Shown: piece after piece, positions 8,690 to 16,820 of the stretch
Position numbering within the stretch: the first letter of the stretch is position 1
Layout of the letters: each line of letters begins with the position of its first letter
Source: Chlorobiaceae bacterium
GTDB lineage: Bacteria; Bacteroidota; Chlorobiia; Chlorobiales; Chlorobiaceae
Assembly: GCA_013334865.1 (NCBI GenBank)
Contig: JAAXWS010000014.1
Coordinates: 1-61,274 of the forward strand
Length of the DNA: 61,274 bases
Direction: 5' to 3'
Notes under the pieces: generated by a model
Databases searched by the model: none
The model's input: the letters and a program-made list of their open reading frames with translations, nothing else
What the model was told of the DNA's origin: nothing
Translations under genes and position numbers: made by a program

Positions 8690-9450
8690 AGATCGCCTCC
8701 TGGAACGTCAACGGCATCCGCGCCCGCCACGAATCGCTCTGCGGCTGGATCGGGCGAAGCCGCCCCGACATCGTCGTGCTGCAGGAGGTCAAGGCGCTCG
8801 AAGCCGAGATTCCCGCGAGCGTCACGGGGCTCGACGGGTACCGGAAGTTCTGGAACGGCTCGTCGTTCAGGAAAGGGTACAGCGGGGTCGGCATCCTCCT
8901 GCGTGAGGGGGCCTGCCCGGAGCCGGGATGGGAGATCCCGGGGTTCGATGTCGAGAACCGCACGGCGGTGCTCCACTGCGGGCGGCTCACCCTGGTCGGC
9001 ACCTACGTGCCGAGGGGCGACGGCCCGGAGCACTATGCGGTCAAGCTCCGTTACCTTGAGTCGCTCCGGGAGTACATCGCCGGCCTGCTCGCCGGCGGGC
9101 GGGAGGTCGTGCTCGCGGGGGACATGAACGTGGCGCTGCGCGACATGGACGTGCACCGTTCGCAGAACAGGCCGGGCGCCATCGGCCTCAGGCCCGAGGA
9201 GCGTGCCGCCATCGATGCCCACCTCGACCTCGGGCTCCGGGACGTCATGCGCGACCTGAACCCCGACAGGAAGGACCTCTTCACCTGGTGGCCCAACTGG
9301 AAGTTCGCAAGGGAGCGCAACCTCGGATGGCGGATCGACTGCTTCTACCTCTCCCCGGGCCTGGCGTCGAGGGTTGCCGGCGCGTCGGTCGAGCTCGACG
9401 AGCGCAGCTCGGACCACGCCCCGGTGGTGGTTGAGATTCGTGACACGTAA
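8686..9450 (+). CDS. xth: Exonuclease III / AP endonuclease
   Basis: A 254-residue member of the endonuclease/exonuclease/phosphatase fold. It begins KIASWNVNGIRAR, has the metal Glu in VLQEVKALE, the central AGDMNVAL and the C-terminal SSDHAPVV. The enzyme incises DNA 5' of abasic sites and degrades 3' ends during base-excision repair. The start is taken as GTG 8686, which overlaps the preceding stop; a GTG three codons earlier is possible. The stop codon TAA lies inside a perfect 10-bp inverted repeat described separately. Confidence 0.93.
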   Translation: MKIASWNVNGIRARHESLCGWIGRSRPDIVVLQEVKALEAEIPASVTGLDGYRKFWNGSSFRKGYSGVGILLREGACPEPGWEIPGFDVENRTAVLHCGRLTLVGTYVPRGDGPEHYAVKLRYLESLREYIAGLLAGGREVVLAGDMNVALRDMDVHRSQNRPGAIGLRPEERAAIDAHLDLGLRDVMRDLNPDRKDLFTWWPNWKFARERNLGWRIDCFYLSPGLASRVAGASVELDERSSDHAPVVVEIRDT

Positions 9451-9461
9451 CACGTGTCACG
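9439..9461. repeat. Perfect inverted repeat overlapping the xth stop codon
   Basis: CGTGACACGT (9439-9448) and ACGTGTCACG (9452-9461) are exact reverse complements with a 3-base spacer. There is no T run, so it is not a classic terminator. Related words (CGTGTTACG, CGTGACACG) recur downstream of bchZ near 16772-16795. Confidence 0.75.
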
Positions 9462-9527
9462 CTTTCCGCGTCACGTCCCTCCGTTGGAAAAAAGAAAATA
9501 ATGTGATACATTTGAGGTCCTAAAAAG

Positions 9528-9583
9528 CAGGTGGTGTTCACGGGCGACCGTGAAGCCGTGGGCCAGGGATTGCGCAATACCTG
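9528..9583 (+). promoter_or_regulatory. Structured 5' leader of rpsF (candidate S6:S18 autoregulatory element)
   Basis: CAGGT (9528-9532) can pair with ACCTG (9579-9583). Within it a perfect 7-bp hairpin TTCACGG/CCGTGAA (9537-9543 with 9548-9554) closes a GCGA tetraloop, followed by a CCG. An rpsF leader bound by the S6:S18 complex is known in many bacteria. Assigning this structure to it is an inference from position and shape. Confidence 0.45.
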
Positions 9584-9629
9584 TACCCCGCCATTTGCCA
9601 GTTTCCCGTCATCACAGAACCATTGCGCT

Positions 9630-10022
9630 ATGAACAAACTGAAACAGTACGAATGTACCGTCATCATTGACGGCGGCCTTCAGGATGATGCCATCGCCTC
9701 GGCGATGGAGCTCGTGAAAAACACGATCGCCGGAAAGGGCGGCGTGATCAACAGTGTCCTGGAAGTCGGAAGAAGGAAGATGGCCTACCTCATCCGCAAG
9801 TCCTCCATCGGGTATTACGCACACATCGAGTTCGATGCCGCCCCGTCGGCCATCGCAGAGATCGAACGCGTGTTCCGTTATGAAGACAACATCCTGCGGT
9901 TCCTCATTATCCAGCTGAGCTCCCCGCTCCTCGAGATGCGCAAGCGAGTCGAGAAGTACAGCGTCATGCTCGGCAGCCCTGAAGACCAGCCCGAAGGCGA
10001 AGCCGCAGCAGCCAAGAGCTGA
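9630..10022 (+). CDS. rpsF: 30S ribosomal protein S6
   Basis: A 130-residue S6. The fold-defining segments [37 protein letters not shown] and [14 protein letters not shown] are clear, followed by a short acidic/alanine tail. S6 binds 16S rRNA with S18 in the 30S platform. The ATG at 9630 is where homology starts; the frame is open upstream but runs into the structured leader. It is the first gene of the rpsF-ssb-rpsR-rplI operon. Confidence 0.95.
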   Translation: MNKLKQYECTVIIDGGLQDDAIASAMELVKNTIAGKGGVINSVLEVGRRKMAYLIRKSSIGYYAHIEFDAAPSAIAEIERVFRYEDNILRFLIIQLSSPLLEMRKRVEKYSVMLGSPEDQPEGEAAAAKS

Positions 10023-10092
10023 CGAGTGAAGATGCACGGTTGTGTATGGACGATGAAATGATCCCATTTGTGAACAAAAAGGAGAAGATGTC

Positions 10093-10560
10093 ATGGCGGA
10101 ATTGAAGATGCCTGAGATCAACAGCGTCATTATTGCCGGGAACCTCACCAAGGATCCGGTATTCAGACAGACGAATTCAGGCGGAACGCCAGTCGTCAAT
10201 TTCTCGATCGCGTGCAACCGACGGTTCAGGGACAGCAACCACCAGTGGCAGGAGGACGTCTGCTATGTCGGCGTCGTGGCCTGGAACAAGCTCGCCGAGA
10301 GCTGCCGGGACAACCTGAAGAAGAGCTCGGCCGTGCTGGTCGACGGTGAGTTGCAGAGCCGCACCTGGAAAGCCCAGGACGGCACCTCGAGGACCGTGGT
10401 CGAAATCAAGGCCAGGAGGATCCAGTTCCTCAACAAGAGGAAGAAAAATGGAGAGGAGGACGAGGAAGGGTTCATCGAGGACGATACGCATGATATCCAT
10501 CATGGCGGCATCGATGACGATGGGCACCTTTACGAGTACAAGTACCTCTCTTCCGACTGA
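10093..10560 (+). CDS. ssb: Single-stranded DNA-binding protein
   Basis: A 155-residue protein with an N-terminal OB fold (about residues 9-118): NSVIIAGNLTKDPVFRQTNSGG, VVNFSIACNR, VAWNKLAE and LVDGELQSRTW. SSB coats single-stranded DNA in replication and repair. GGAGAAG at 10081-10087 serves the ATG at 10093. After the OB fold comes a short acidic tail (GEEDEEGFIEDDTHDIHHGGIDDD by position about 125-147), but the protein ends YKYLSSD and lacks the usual terminal DDxPF tip that recruits partner proteins. It lies between rpsF and rpsR, the common bacterial arrangement. Confidence 0.93.
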   Translation: MAELKMPEINSVIIAGNLTKDPVFRQTNSGGTPVVNFSIACNRRFRDSNHQWQEDVCYVGVVAWNKLAESCRDNLKKSSAVLVDGELQSRTWKAQDGTSRTVVEIKARRIQFLNKRKKNGEEDEEGFIEDDTHDIHHGGIDDDGHLYEYKYLSSD

Positions 10561-10595
10561 AAAGAACACAAGCTACAATTATCTTGAAAAGACTC

Positions 10596-10859
10596 ATGAG
10601 ACAAAAACCATCATCTGCACAGGGCAGCAAGTCTTTGGGCAACGCTCTTGCATCGAAAAAGAAAGTGTCCAAGAACCAGGTGGTCTTCTTCGACTACCGT
10701 GACGAGCGCAAGCTGAAGCGGTTCATCAACGACCAGGGGAAGATGATCCCCCGCCGCATCACCGGACTGTCGGCCAAGGAGCAGAGCCTCTTGACCCACT
10801 CGATCAAGTGGGCGAGGTTCCTTGCCATCATTCCTTATGTTGCCGACGAGTACAAATAA
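10596..10859 (+). CDS. rpsR: 30S ribosomal protein S18
   Basis: An 87-residue S18. The core [34 protein letters not shown] is typical, and the C-terminal [12 protein letters not shown] completes the domain. S18 pairs with S6 in the small-subunit platform. The ATG at 10596 is preferred; a TTG at 10584 four codons upstream is the alternative. Confidence 0.95.
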   Translation: MRQKPSSAQGSKSLGNALASKKKVSKNQVVFFDYRDERKLKRFINDQGKMIPRRITGLSAKEQSLLTHSIKWARFLAIIPYVADEYK

Positions 10860-10903
10860 GTGGTTGTGCACAATTTCAATTATTCAGAACGAGGAAACTG
10901 ACC

Positions 10904-11359
10904 GTGAAAATAATTTTAAGAAAAGATGTGGCAACCCTTGGCGATGCCGGCGAAGTCGTCACCGTCAAGAACGGTTATGCCAATAACTTCCTGATCCCGC
11001 AGGGCTACGCCATCCGTGCCACCGAAGGGACCATCAAGGCTCTCGAAACCGAGAAGAAGCAGCAGGCGAGGAAGATCGAGTTGCAGCGCAAGAACGCCAG
11101 GGATCTGGCCGGCAAACTCGAGCAGACGCCCGTCAAGGTGCTCGCCAAGGCTGGCGAATCCGGCAAGCTGTTCGGCACCGTGACCGCCGGCGACATCGCC
11201 GAGGCCCTCAAGCAGCAGGGTGTCGAGATCGACCGCAGGAAGATCCACCTCGAGGCTCCGATCAAGACCCTCGGCAAGTTCGAGGCAGACGTGAAGCTGT
11301 TCATGGACGTAACCGCCAGGCTCAGCATCGAGGTCGAAGCCGAAGGCGCCGGCGAGTAA
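10904..11359 (+). CDS. rplI: 50S ribosomal protein L9
   Basis: A 151-residue L9 with the N-terminal rRNA-binding domain ([35 protein letters not shown]), a long connecting helix (about 40-75) and a C-terminal domain ([14 protein letters not shown]...). It starts with GTG at 10904. L9 binds 23S rRNA near the L1 stalk. It is the last gene of the rpsF operon, with a terminator 43 bp downstream. Confidence 0.95.
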   Translation: MKIILRKDVATLGDAGEVVTVKNGYANNFLIPQGYAIRATEGTIKALETEKKQQARKIELQRKNARDLAGKLEQTPVKVLAKAGESGKLFGTVTAGDIAEALKQQGVEIDRRKIHLEAPIKTLGKFEADVKLFMDVTARLSIEVEAEGAGE

Positions 11360-11402
11360 TCGCGCAGGCACAGGCTCCGGCCCGCCCGGAACCGATGACA
11401 TC

Positions 11403-11437
11403 AAGCCCCGTGGCCATAGTGCCCCGGGGCTTTTTTT
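11403..11437 (+). terminator. Rho-independent terminator after rplI
   Basis: AAGCCCCG (11403-11410) pairs with CGGGGCTT (11425-11432) and continues into a run of seven T. Confidence 0.9.
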
Positions 11438-11554
11438 ATTTCGGCAAGTTGGAAAATCTGCACGTCAGGCGTACACTTTATACTATGGGGTACGCCTCTC
11501 TTCACCCCCCATGCCGGCTGTTGCAGTAATCCGTAACCCAAAAGGGAGAGCAAC

Positions 11555-11947
11555 ATGAATCAGACCCTCCTCAACGAGAAGTATCCCATCTACATCCTGG
11601 AGCTCGAGAAACGCGAGACAAGCTGTCGGAGCGTGGATGACATCATCGCCTATTACGGGAAAAAGATCGAGGCCCATCCGGAAGCGACCTGTATCGGGGT
11701 TTTCGACCATTACGCCCATACCTCCGCCCTGCAGGACGGCAGCATCAGCGACGATATCCGCGCAGCGAAGAATATTGTCCTCTGCTTCGGCAAGGACATC
11801 ATGAATCCGAAGGTCCTGGCCATCCGGCCCAAGTCGATCGGCGTCGCCGAGCTTTCCGGCAGCTTCGTCATCAGCTTCCTGGAAGCACCGAACCCGGCGG
11901 CCAACGAAGCCATGGAGACCTGGACCCTCGCGCTCAAGGACCGGTAG
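11555..11947 (+). CDS. Conserved hypothetical protein, small cytosolic
   Basis: A 130-residue soluble protein that I do not recognise with certainty. It has an ordered, single-domain look (alternating helices and strands, no signal peptide or membrane segment). Histidines occur in EAHPEAT and FDHYAHT (about 41-58), one cysteine at 47 and another at about 78. AAAGGGAGAG at about 11540-11549 is a good ribosome site for the ATG at 11555. It is a single-gene unit between two terminators. No function is proposed. Confidence 0.6.
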   Translation: MNQTLLNEKYPIYILELEKRETSCRSVDDIIAYYGKKIEAHPEATCIGVFDHYAHTSALQDGSISDDIRAAKNIVLCFGKDIMNPKVLAIRPKSIGVAELSGSFVISFLEAPNPAANEAMETWTLALKDR

Positions 11948-12016
11948 GAAGGCGCGAGCCAGGTACAGGCAACGGCAGCTTTTGAGGAGAAGGGACTGCA
12001 ATGCAGGCAGCAGGGA

Positions 12017-12049
12017 TAAAAAAAAGACGATGCTCTGCAGCATCGTCTT
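12017..12049 (-). terminator. Rho-independent terminator of the thrS-pheS operon
   Basis: A perfect 11-bp stem AAGACGATGCT/AGCATCGTCTT (12024-12034 with 12039-12049). Read on the minus strand it is followed by a run of T (12017-12025). Confidence 0.88.
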
Positions 12050-12054
12050 CCTTC

Positions 12055-12090
12055 GTCCCTAATGTCCCTGATGTCCTTTCAGTCCTTTTT
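12055..12090. repeat. Four-unit 9-bp tandem repeat (GTCC-N5) downstream of pheS
   Basis: Units GTCCCTAAT, GTCCCTGAT, GTCCTTTCA and GTCCTTTTT lie head to tail between the pheS stop and the operon terminator. A similar array lies at 35407-35442. Confidence 0.7.
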
Positions 12091-12092
12091 TC

Positions 12093-13118
12093 TCAAGCCG
12101 AGAACTGCGCAAGCATTCTCACGTCGTTCTCGAACAGCAGCCTGATGTCGTCGATCTTGTAGCGAAGCAGGGCCGTTCGGTCCACGCCCATGCCGAAGGC
12201 ATAGCCGGTCCACTCTTCGGGGTCGATGCCGCAGTTGCGCATCACGTTCGGGTGCACCATGCCGCATCCCATGATCTCCAGCCAGCCGGACTTCTTGCAG
12301 ACCCGGCAGCCCTTGCCGCCGCAGAGGTAGCAGGTAACGTCCACCTCTGCCGATGGCTCGGTGAAGGGGAAGAAGCTCGGCCTGAAGCGCAGTTTCACGT
12401 CGGTTCCGAACATCTGGCGTGCGAATGAATAGATGGTGGCCTTCAGGTCCGCGAACGATACGTTTTTGTCGATATAGAGTCCTTCGAGCTGGTGGAAGAC
12501 GCAGTAGCTCCGGGCACTGATCGCCTCGTTGCGATACACCTTGCCTGGACAGATGACCCTGATCGGCGGCTTCTGGTCCAGCATGACCCTTACCTGCACG
12601 GGGGAGGTGTGCGTCCGGAGGAGCACGTCGCCGCCCTCCTGCCCCCTCGACACGAAGAAGGTGTCCTGCATGTCCCTGGCCGGATGGTTCGGCGGGAAGT
12701 TCAGGAGGTCGAAATTGTACTCGTCCAGTTCGAGCTCCGGTCCGGTCGCGATACTGAAGCCCATGGCCGAAAAGATACGCTTCATGTCGCCCAGCACTTT
12801 CTGTACCGGGTGTTCGGAGCCGCAGAATGACCGCCTTCCCGGAAGCGAGATGTCGATGGCCGGATGCGCAGGCCCGGCGGTTTCGGCAAAACGCGCATCA
12901 GCTTCGTCGGCCTTTGCCTCGGCCGAAAGCTTCAGCGCGTTCAACAGTTGCCCTACGGCCGGCCTTTCGGACGGAGCGACCTCCTTCAGCCGTGCGAAAA
13001 GTGCGGCGATGCGCCCTTTCCGCACGGTGAATTCAAGCCTGAATGCTTCGAGTTCTTTCTGGTTGCGGATCTCGAAGCCGTCGATCTCCTGCTGCAGTTG
13101 CCGGATGCTTGTCTCCAT
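12093..13118 (-). CDS. pheS: Phenylalanyl-tRNA synthetase, alpha subunit
   Basis: A 341-residue PheS. An N-terminal coiled-coil arm (1-90) precedes the class II core with motif 2 ([24 protein letters not shown]), [17 protein letters not shown] and motif 3 ([32 protein letters not shown]). It charges tRNA-Phe together with PheT, which is not in the window. A cysteine-rich insert [16 protein letters not shown] (about 270-285) may bind zinc, as in a subset of bacterial PheS. Start: the ATG at 13118, 19 bp after rplT; the longer frame would need a TTG inside rplT. Confidence 0.95.
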   Translation of the reverse strand: METSIRQLQQEIDGFEIRNQKELEAFRLEFTVRKGRIAALFARLKEVAPSERPAVGQLLNALKLSAEAKADEADARFAETAGPAHPAIDISLPGRRSFCGSEHPVQKVLGDMKRIFSAMGFSIATGPELELDEYNFDLLNFPPNHPARDMQDTFFVSRGQEGGDVLLRTHTSPVQVRVMLDQKPPIRVICPGKVYRNEAISARSYCVFHQLEGLYIDKNVSFADLKATIYSFARQMFGTDVKLRFRPSFFPFTEPSAEVDVTCYLCGGKGCRVCKKSGWLEIMGCGMVHPNVMRNCGIDPEEWTGYAFGMGVDRTALLRYKIDDIRLLFENDVRMLAQFSA

Positions 13119-13137
13119 AGGGGCGTCTTGAGTGGCG

Positions 13138-13485
13138 TTAATCAAGAGCGCTCTTGACGATCACCGAGAAGGCCGCAGGATCCTTGACGGCGATCTCTGC
13201 CAGTGCCTTGCGGTCGATCTGGATGTTCTTCTTGTGGATGGCATCCATGAGGCGCGAGTAGGAGACGCCGTTCAGGCGGGCGGCTGCGTTGATGCGCATG
13301 ATCCAGAGCGAACGGAAGTTGCGCTTTTTGACCCGGCGGTCGCGGTAGGCGTACTGCTCGGCTTTGTCGACGGCGTGCTTGACGACGGTCAGGACGTTGC
13401 CGCGTGAACCCCAGTAACCTTTCGCTTTGTTGAGAATCCTTTTCCTTCTGGCCTTTGAGGCGACCGCGTTATTTGCTTTAGGCAT
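13138..13485 (-). CDS. rplT: 50S ribosomal protein L20
   Basis: A 115-residue L20, beginning [26 protein letters not shown] in family style, with [14 protein letters not shown] and YSRLMDAI. L20 binds 23S rRNA early in 50S assembly and in several phyla represses its own operon through the rpmI leader. It lies between rpmI and pheS in the conserved infC-rpmI-rplT-pheS order. Confidence 0.96.
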   Translation of the reverse strand: MPKANNAVASKARRKRILNKAKGYWGSRGNVLTVVKHAVDKAEQYAYRDRRVKKRNFRSLWIMRINAAARLNGVSYSRLMDAIHKKNIQIDRKALAEIAVKDPAAFSVIVKSALD

Positions 13486-13521
13486 CGTTGTGTCGGTTAG
13501 TGTTGTAGTTTCATCGGACCC

Positions 13522-13716
13522 TTAGGCAAGGATCATCCGCTTGATCTGGTTTTCACGGGTCGAATCGACCAGGGTCGACTGGTGCAGGCGGCGGGTGCGT
13601 TTCCTGTTCTTATGCTCGAGGTTGTGGGAGCCGTTCATACGCTCGCGCTTGACCTTTCCGGATGCGGTTGCCTTGAACCTTTTGCAGGCACCGCGATGTG
13701 ATTTCATTTTAGGCAT
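13522..13716 (-). CDS. rpmI: 50S ribosomal protein L35
   Basis: A 64-residue L35: MPKMKSHRGACKRFKATASGKVKR..., then NLEHKNRKRTRRLH. It is strongly basic. The 36-bp gap to rplT and 45-bp gap to infC leave little room for a separate promoter, so it is cotranscribed. Confidence 0.96.
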   Translation of the reverse strand: MPKMKSHRGACKRFKATASGKVKRERMNGSHNLEHKNRKRTRRLHQSTLVDSTRENQIKRMILA

Positions 13717-13761
13717 GATCGTCGGTTTTAATGATAAAAAGTCGTTTCGCTGTAACTTGTC

Positions 13762-14397
13762 TTATTCTGAATCGTCGTCCTCTTCAGGCTCGGCCGAGAT
13801 GGGTTCGAGTGGCGGCAGGGGTGCCGACTTGGCTCTCCGCTTCTCGAACTGCTCGATCTTTTTCTTGTCGGGTTCGAAGTAGACGAAGAGCTTCTTGCCC
13901 TCGAACTTCGGTTCGCCGTCCCGGCTGCCCACCGTGCCGAGCCTTTCGGTCAGGCGGTCGGCCAGCTCGAGTCCCTTGTCCTTGTAGATGATCGACCGGC
14001 CGAGGAACACGATGGTCGCCCTCACGCGGTTGCCCTTGCGGAGGAACTCCTCGAGGTGCGCCGTCTTGAAGTCGAAATCGTGCTTGTCCGTGTTCGGATG
14101 GAAGCGAAGCTCCTTGAGCGTGGTGGTCTTCTGCTTCTTCTTGAGGTCCTTCTCCTTCTGAGCCATTTTGTAGATCAGCTTCCCGTAGTTCTCCATCTTG
14201 CAGACGGGAGGCTGTGCATTCGGCTGAACCTCGATCAGGTCGAGGTTGCGCTCCTCGGCAGCTCTCCTGGCGTCCATGGTCCGCATGACCTGCATGGTGC
14301 CGTCCGGAAAGACGACCCTGACTTCAGGTACCCGGATCTGATCGTTGATCCTGTACGAGAGTTTCGGTTTCTGGCCGGATGTCTTCTGTTTTTTCAT
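13762..14397 (-). CDS. infC: Translation initiation factor IF-3
   Basis: A 211-residue IF-3. The N domain has [15 protein letters not shown] and [22 protein letters not shown]; after a lysine-rich linker (about 85-100) the C domain has [42 protein letters not shown]-3 prevents premature subunit joining and checks the start codon. The protein ends in an acidic tail (EPEEDDDSE) longer than in E. coli. The start is an ordinary ATG at 14397 rather than the ATT used by E. coli, although an in-frame ATT lies three codons upstream. No good Shine-Dalgarno sequence is seen. Confidence 0.95.
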   Translation of the reverse strand: MKKQKTSGQKPKLSYRINDQIRVPEVRVVFPDGTMQVMRTMDARRAAEERNLDLIEVQPNAQPPVCKMENYGKLIYKMAQKEKDLKKKQKTTTLKELRFHPNTDKHDFDFKTAHLEEFLRKGNRVRATIVFLGRSIIYKDKGLELADRLTERLGTVGSRDGEPKFEGKKLFVYFEPDKKKIEQFEKRRAKSAPLPPLEPISAEPEEDDDSE

Positions 14398-14442
14398 TCG
14401 ATGAATGTTGTGTTTGGGATCAGATTTCCTGACGGGTACCGA

Positions 14443-16416
14443 TCAGGCTCGTTGAGCAATTTCTTCACTGAGTCGGGCTACGATCTCCTGGACCCCCAGG
14501 CGGCCTTCGTCCCCCTTGCGGTGGCGGCGCACCGAGACCTCACGGGCCTCCTGTTCGTTCCTGCCGATGACCAGCATCACGGGGATCTTCGAAAGCTCGG
14601 CCTCGCGGATCTTCTTGCCGATCTTCTCGCTGCGCAGGTCGATCTCGGCGCGGATGCCGGCCGCCTGCAGCTTCGCGTAGACCTCGCGGGCGTAATCGTG
14701 CACGTCTTCGGCTATCGGCAGCACCGTTACCTGCACCGGCGCGAGCCAGAGCGGGAAGTTGCCTGCGGTATGCTCGATCAGCACGCCGATGAAGCGCTCC
14801 ATAGAACCGAATGGCGCGCGGTGGATGACCACCGGGCGGTGCTTCTGGCCGTCACTGCCGATGTAGCTCAAATCAAAGCGCTCGGGCATGACGTAGTCTA
14901 CCTGGACGGTGCCGAGCTGCCACTTGCGGCCGATGGCGTCCCTGACGATGAAATCGATCTTCGGGCCGTAGAAGCTCGCTTCGCCGATGCCGATGAAGTA
15001 CTTGATACCCATGCGGTCGGCGGCCTCCTTCACATCCTTCTCAGCCTGCTCCCAGACCTCGGCGGTGCCGCCGTACTTCGCCTGGTTTGCCGGGTCGTGC
15101 AGCGACAGGCGCGTCTCGACCTCGTCGAAGCCGAGGGTGTTGAAGACGAAGCGGGTCAGGTCTATGGCGTTGCATATCTCGTCGACCAGCTGGTCCGGCC
15201 GGCAGTAGATGTGCGAGTCGTCCTGGGTAAAGCCGCGGGCGCGTACCAGGCCGTTCAGCTCGCCGGACTGCTCGTGGCGGTAGACGGTGCCGAACTCTGT
15301 CAGGCGGATCGGCAGGTCGCGGTAGCTGCGCAGGTCCGAACTGTAGATCAGGTGGTGGTGCGGGCAGTTCATCGGCTTGAGGAGGTACTGCTCCTCGCGG
15401 CCGGTTTCGTCCTTGTAGGTCAGGGGCGGGAACTGCGAATCGCTGTAGTACGGGTAGTGGCCGGAGCGCTTGTAGAGTTCGATGTTGCCGATGTGCGGCG
15501 TGTAGACCGGCACGTAGCCACGCTTGCGCTGCTCTCCCTTCAGGAAGGTTTCGAGCTCGTTGCGGATGATGGCGCCCTTCGGCAGCCAGATCGGCAGTCC
15601 GCTGCCGACCTCGGGGGTCAGCATGAAGAGCCCCAGCTCGGCGCCCAGTTTGCGGTGGTCGCGGCGGCGGGCCTCCTCCAGCCGGGCGACGTGCTCCTTG
15701 AGGAGCTTGTCCGACGGGAAGGTGACACCGTAGATGCGCTGCATCGACTCGCGGCTCGAGTCGCCGCGCCAGTAGGATGCGGAGATGTTGGTCAGGAGCA
15801 CCGCCCTGATCTTCCCGGTGTTGGGCAGGTGAGGGCCGCTGCAGAGGTCGGCGAAGCCGTCCTGGTGGTAGACCGAGACCGTCTCGACTCCCTTGAGGGT
15901 CTCCTCGAGGATCTCGACCTTGTACGGGTCCTTGCGGCTCTCCCTGAAGTAGCCGATCGCCTGCTCCCGGGGCATCTCCTCCCGCCTGATGGCGATGTCG
16001 CGGCCGGAGATCTCGAGCATCTTCGCCTCGATGTTGCGGAGGTCATCCTCGTTGAAGCGTTCGGGGTAGGCGACGTCGTAGTAGAAGCCCTGTTCGATGG
16101 CCGGGCCTGCGCCGAACTTCGCACCGGGGAAGAGCTCCTCGATGGCCTGTGCCATCAGGTGGCTCGAGCTGTGCCAGAAGATCTCCTTGCCGTCAGGGCT
16201 GTCGAAGGTGACGATGGATACCCCGGCATTGCGGGTGATGGGTGTGCCGAGGTCCTGGAGCCTGCCGTCGACGATGATGCCGAGCGCAGCCTCTGCCAGT
16301 TTCCTGCCGATGGAAGCGGCGATGTCGAGGCCGGTGATGCCGGCCGGGAAGGTCTTTTCAGTACCGTCGGGCAGGGTGATGACCACCTGCTCACGGTTAT
16401 CCGTTGTCTCAGACAT
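14443..16416 (-). CDS. thrS: Threonyl-tRNA synthetase
   Basis: A 657-residue ThrRS. A TGS domain (about 11-75) is followed by the editing domain with HSSSHLMAQAIEELFP, the class II core with the zinc-binding CPHHHLIY segment and motif 2 (FGTVYRHEQSGELNGLVRARGFTQDDSHIY), motif 3 (VVIHRAPFGSMERFIGVLIEH) and an anticodon-binding domain. I chose the ATG at 16416 because the TGS homology begins there; the longer frame from 16497 adds an unconserved leader. It heads the operon with infC, rpmI, rplT and pheS. Confidence 0.95.
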   Translation of the reverse strand: MSETTDNREQVVITLPDGTEKTFPAGITGLDIAASIGRKLAEAALGIIVDGRLQDLGTPITRNAGVSIVTFDSPDGKEIFWHSSSHLMAQAIEELFPGAKFGAGPAIEQGFYYDVAYPERFNEDDLRNIEAKMLEISGRDIAIRREEMPREQAIGYFRESRKDPYKVEILEETLKGVETVSVYHQDGFADLCSGPHLPNTGKIRAVLLTNISASYWRGDSSRESMQRIYGVTFPSDKLLKEHVARLEEARRRDHRKLGAELGLFMLTPEVGSGLPIWLPKGAIIRNELETFLKGEQRKRGYVPVYTPHIGNIELYKRSGHYPYYSDSQFPPLTYKDETGREEQYLLKPMNCPHHHLIYSSDLRSYRDLPIRLTEFGTVYRHEQSGELNGLVRARGFTQDDSHIYCRPDQLVDEICNAIDLTRFVFNTLGFDEVETRLSLHDPANQAKYGGTAEVWEQAEKDVKEAADRMGIKYFIGIGEASFYGPKIDFIVRDAIGRKWQLGTVQVDYVMPERFDLSYIGSDGQKHRPVVIHRAPFGSMERFIGVLIEHTAGNFPLWLAPVQVTVLPIAEDVHDYAREVYAKLQAAGIRAEIDLRSEKIGKKIREAELSKIPVMLVIGRNEQEAREVSVRRHRKGDEGRLGVQEIVARLSEEIAQRA

Positions 16417-16677
16417 GGAAAGTTCAGTCCATAATCGTGTTTCCGGAAGAGGTCCGTCGACCTGCATTCCGCTCCCGGTCAGGGAGATAATCGACACAGC
16501 CTCTTTACGTCAGTATTCGCCGGCCGGGAGGGCTATGTATCCGTAAATGGCAACTGCCATGTTTACCCCGAACCGATAAGAAGACCTGCATTATGCAAAA
16601 AAAACGGGAAATATGCAAGAGGAGGGCTTTGCAATAAAGCTCACACCCGGCACCGCGGTGTTTGGCCACGATTTTAT

Positions 16678-16713
16678 GTGGACGTCGTGGACTTGGTGGA
16701 CGATGTGGACATG
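16678..16713. repeat. Four-unit 9-bp tandem repeat (GTGGAC-N3)
   Basis: Units GTGGACGTC, GTGGACTTG, GTGGACGAT and GTGGACATG are in strict 9-bp register. It lies in the non-coding stretch beyond the bchZ stop. Confidence 0.7.
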
Positions 16714-16760
16714 CGGGGGGATTGGGTTTGGGCTCTTTTCAGAGGTTCTTGCCCAATCTG

Positions 16761-16797
16761 TCCGTGTCAGTTCGTGTTACGCGTTACGTGACACGGA
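16761..16797. repeat. Palindromic block downstream of bchZ
   Basis: The outer arms TCCGTGTCA (16761-16769) and TGACACGGA (16789-16797) are exact reverse complements. The interior contains CGTGTTACG and CGTTACGTG. It shares words with the inverted repeat at the end of xth (9439-9461). No T run follows on the minus strand. Confidence 0.6.
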
Positions 16798-16820
16798 TTC
16801 ATCGTCACTGGTCACTCCCC

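Larger units (their letters stand above)
16417..16820. other. 404-bp intergenic region between thrS and bchZ
   Basis: It holds no convincing gene. Seen in it: an imperfect hairpin TAAATGGCA/TGCCATGTTTA at 16544-16565 near the thrS promoter side, a four-unit GTGGAC nonamer array at 16678-16713 and a palindromic block at 16761-16797. No T-box motif (specifier loop plus TGGNACCGCG-like bulge) was recognised upstream of thrS. Confidence 0.6.

Noticed and set aside
13119-13145. Longer N terminus for PheS
   Set aside because: It would need a TTG inside rplT; homology begins at the ATG at 13118.
14056-16434. 792-codon open frame on the plus strand
   Set aside because: It is antisense to thrS and infC, has a repetitive leucine/aspartate/valine composition and no recognisable domain.
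16417-16820. Possible T-box upstream of thrS
   Set aside because: No specifier loop, T-box bulge or terminator was found; T-boxes are also not expected in this phylum.
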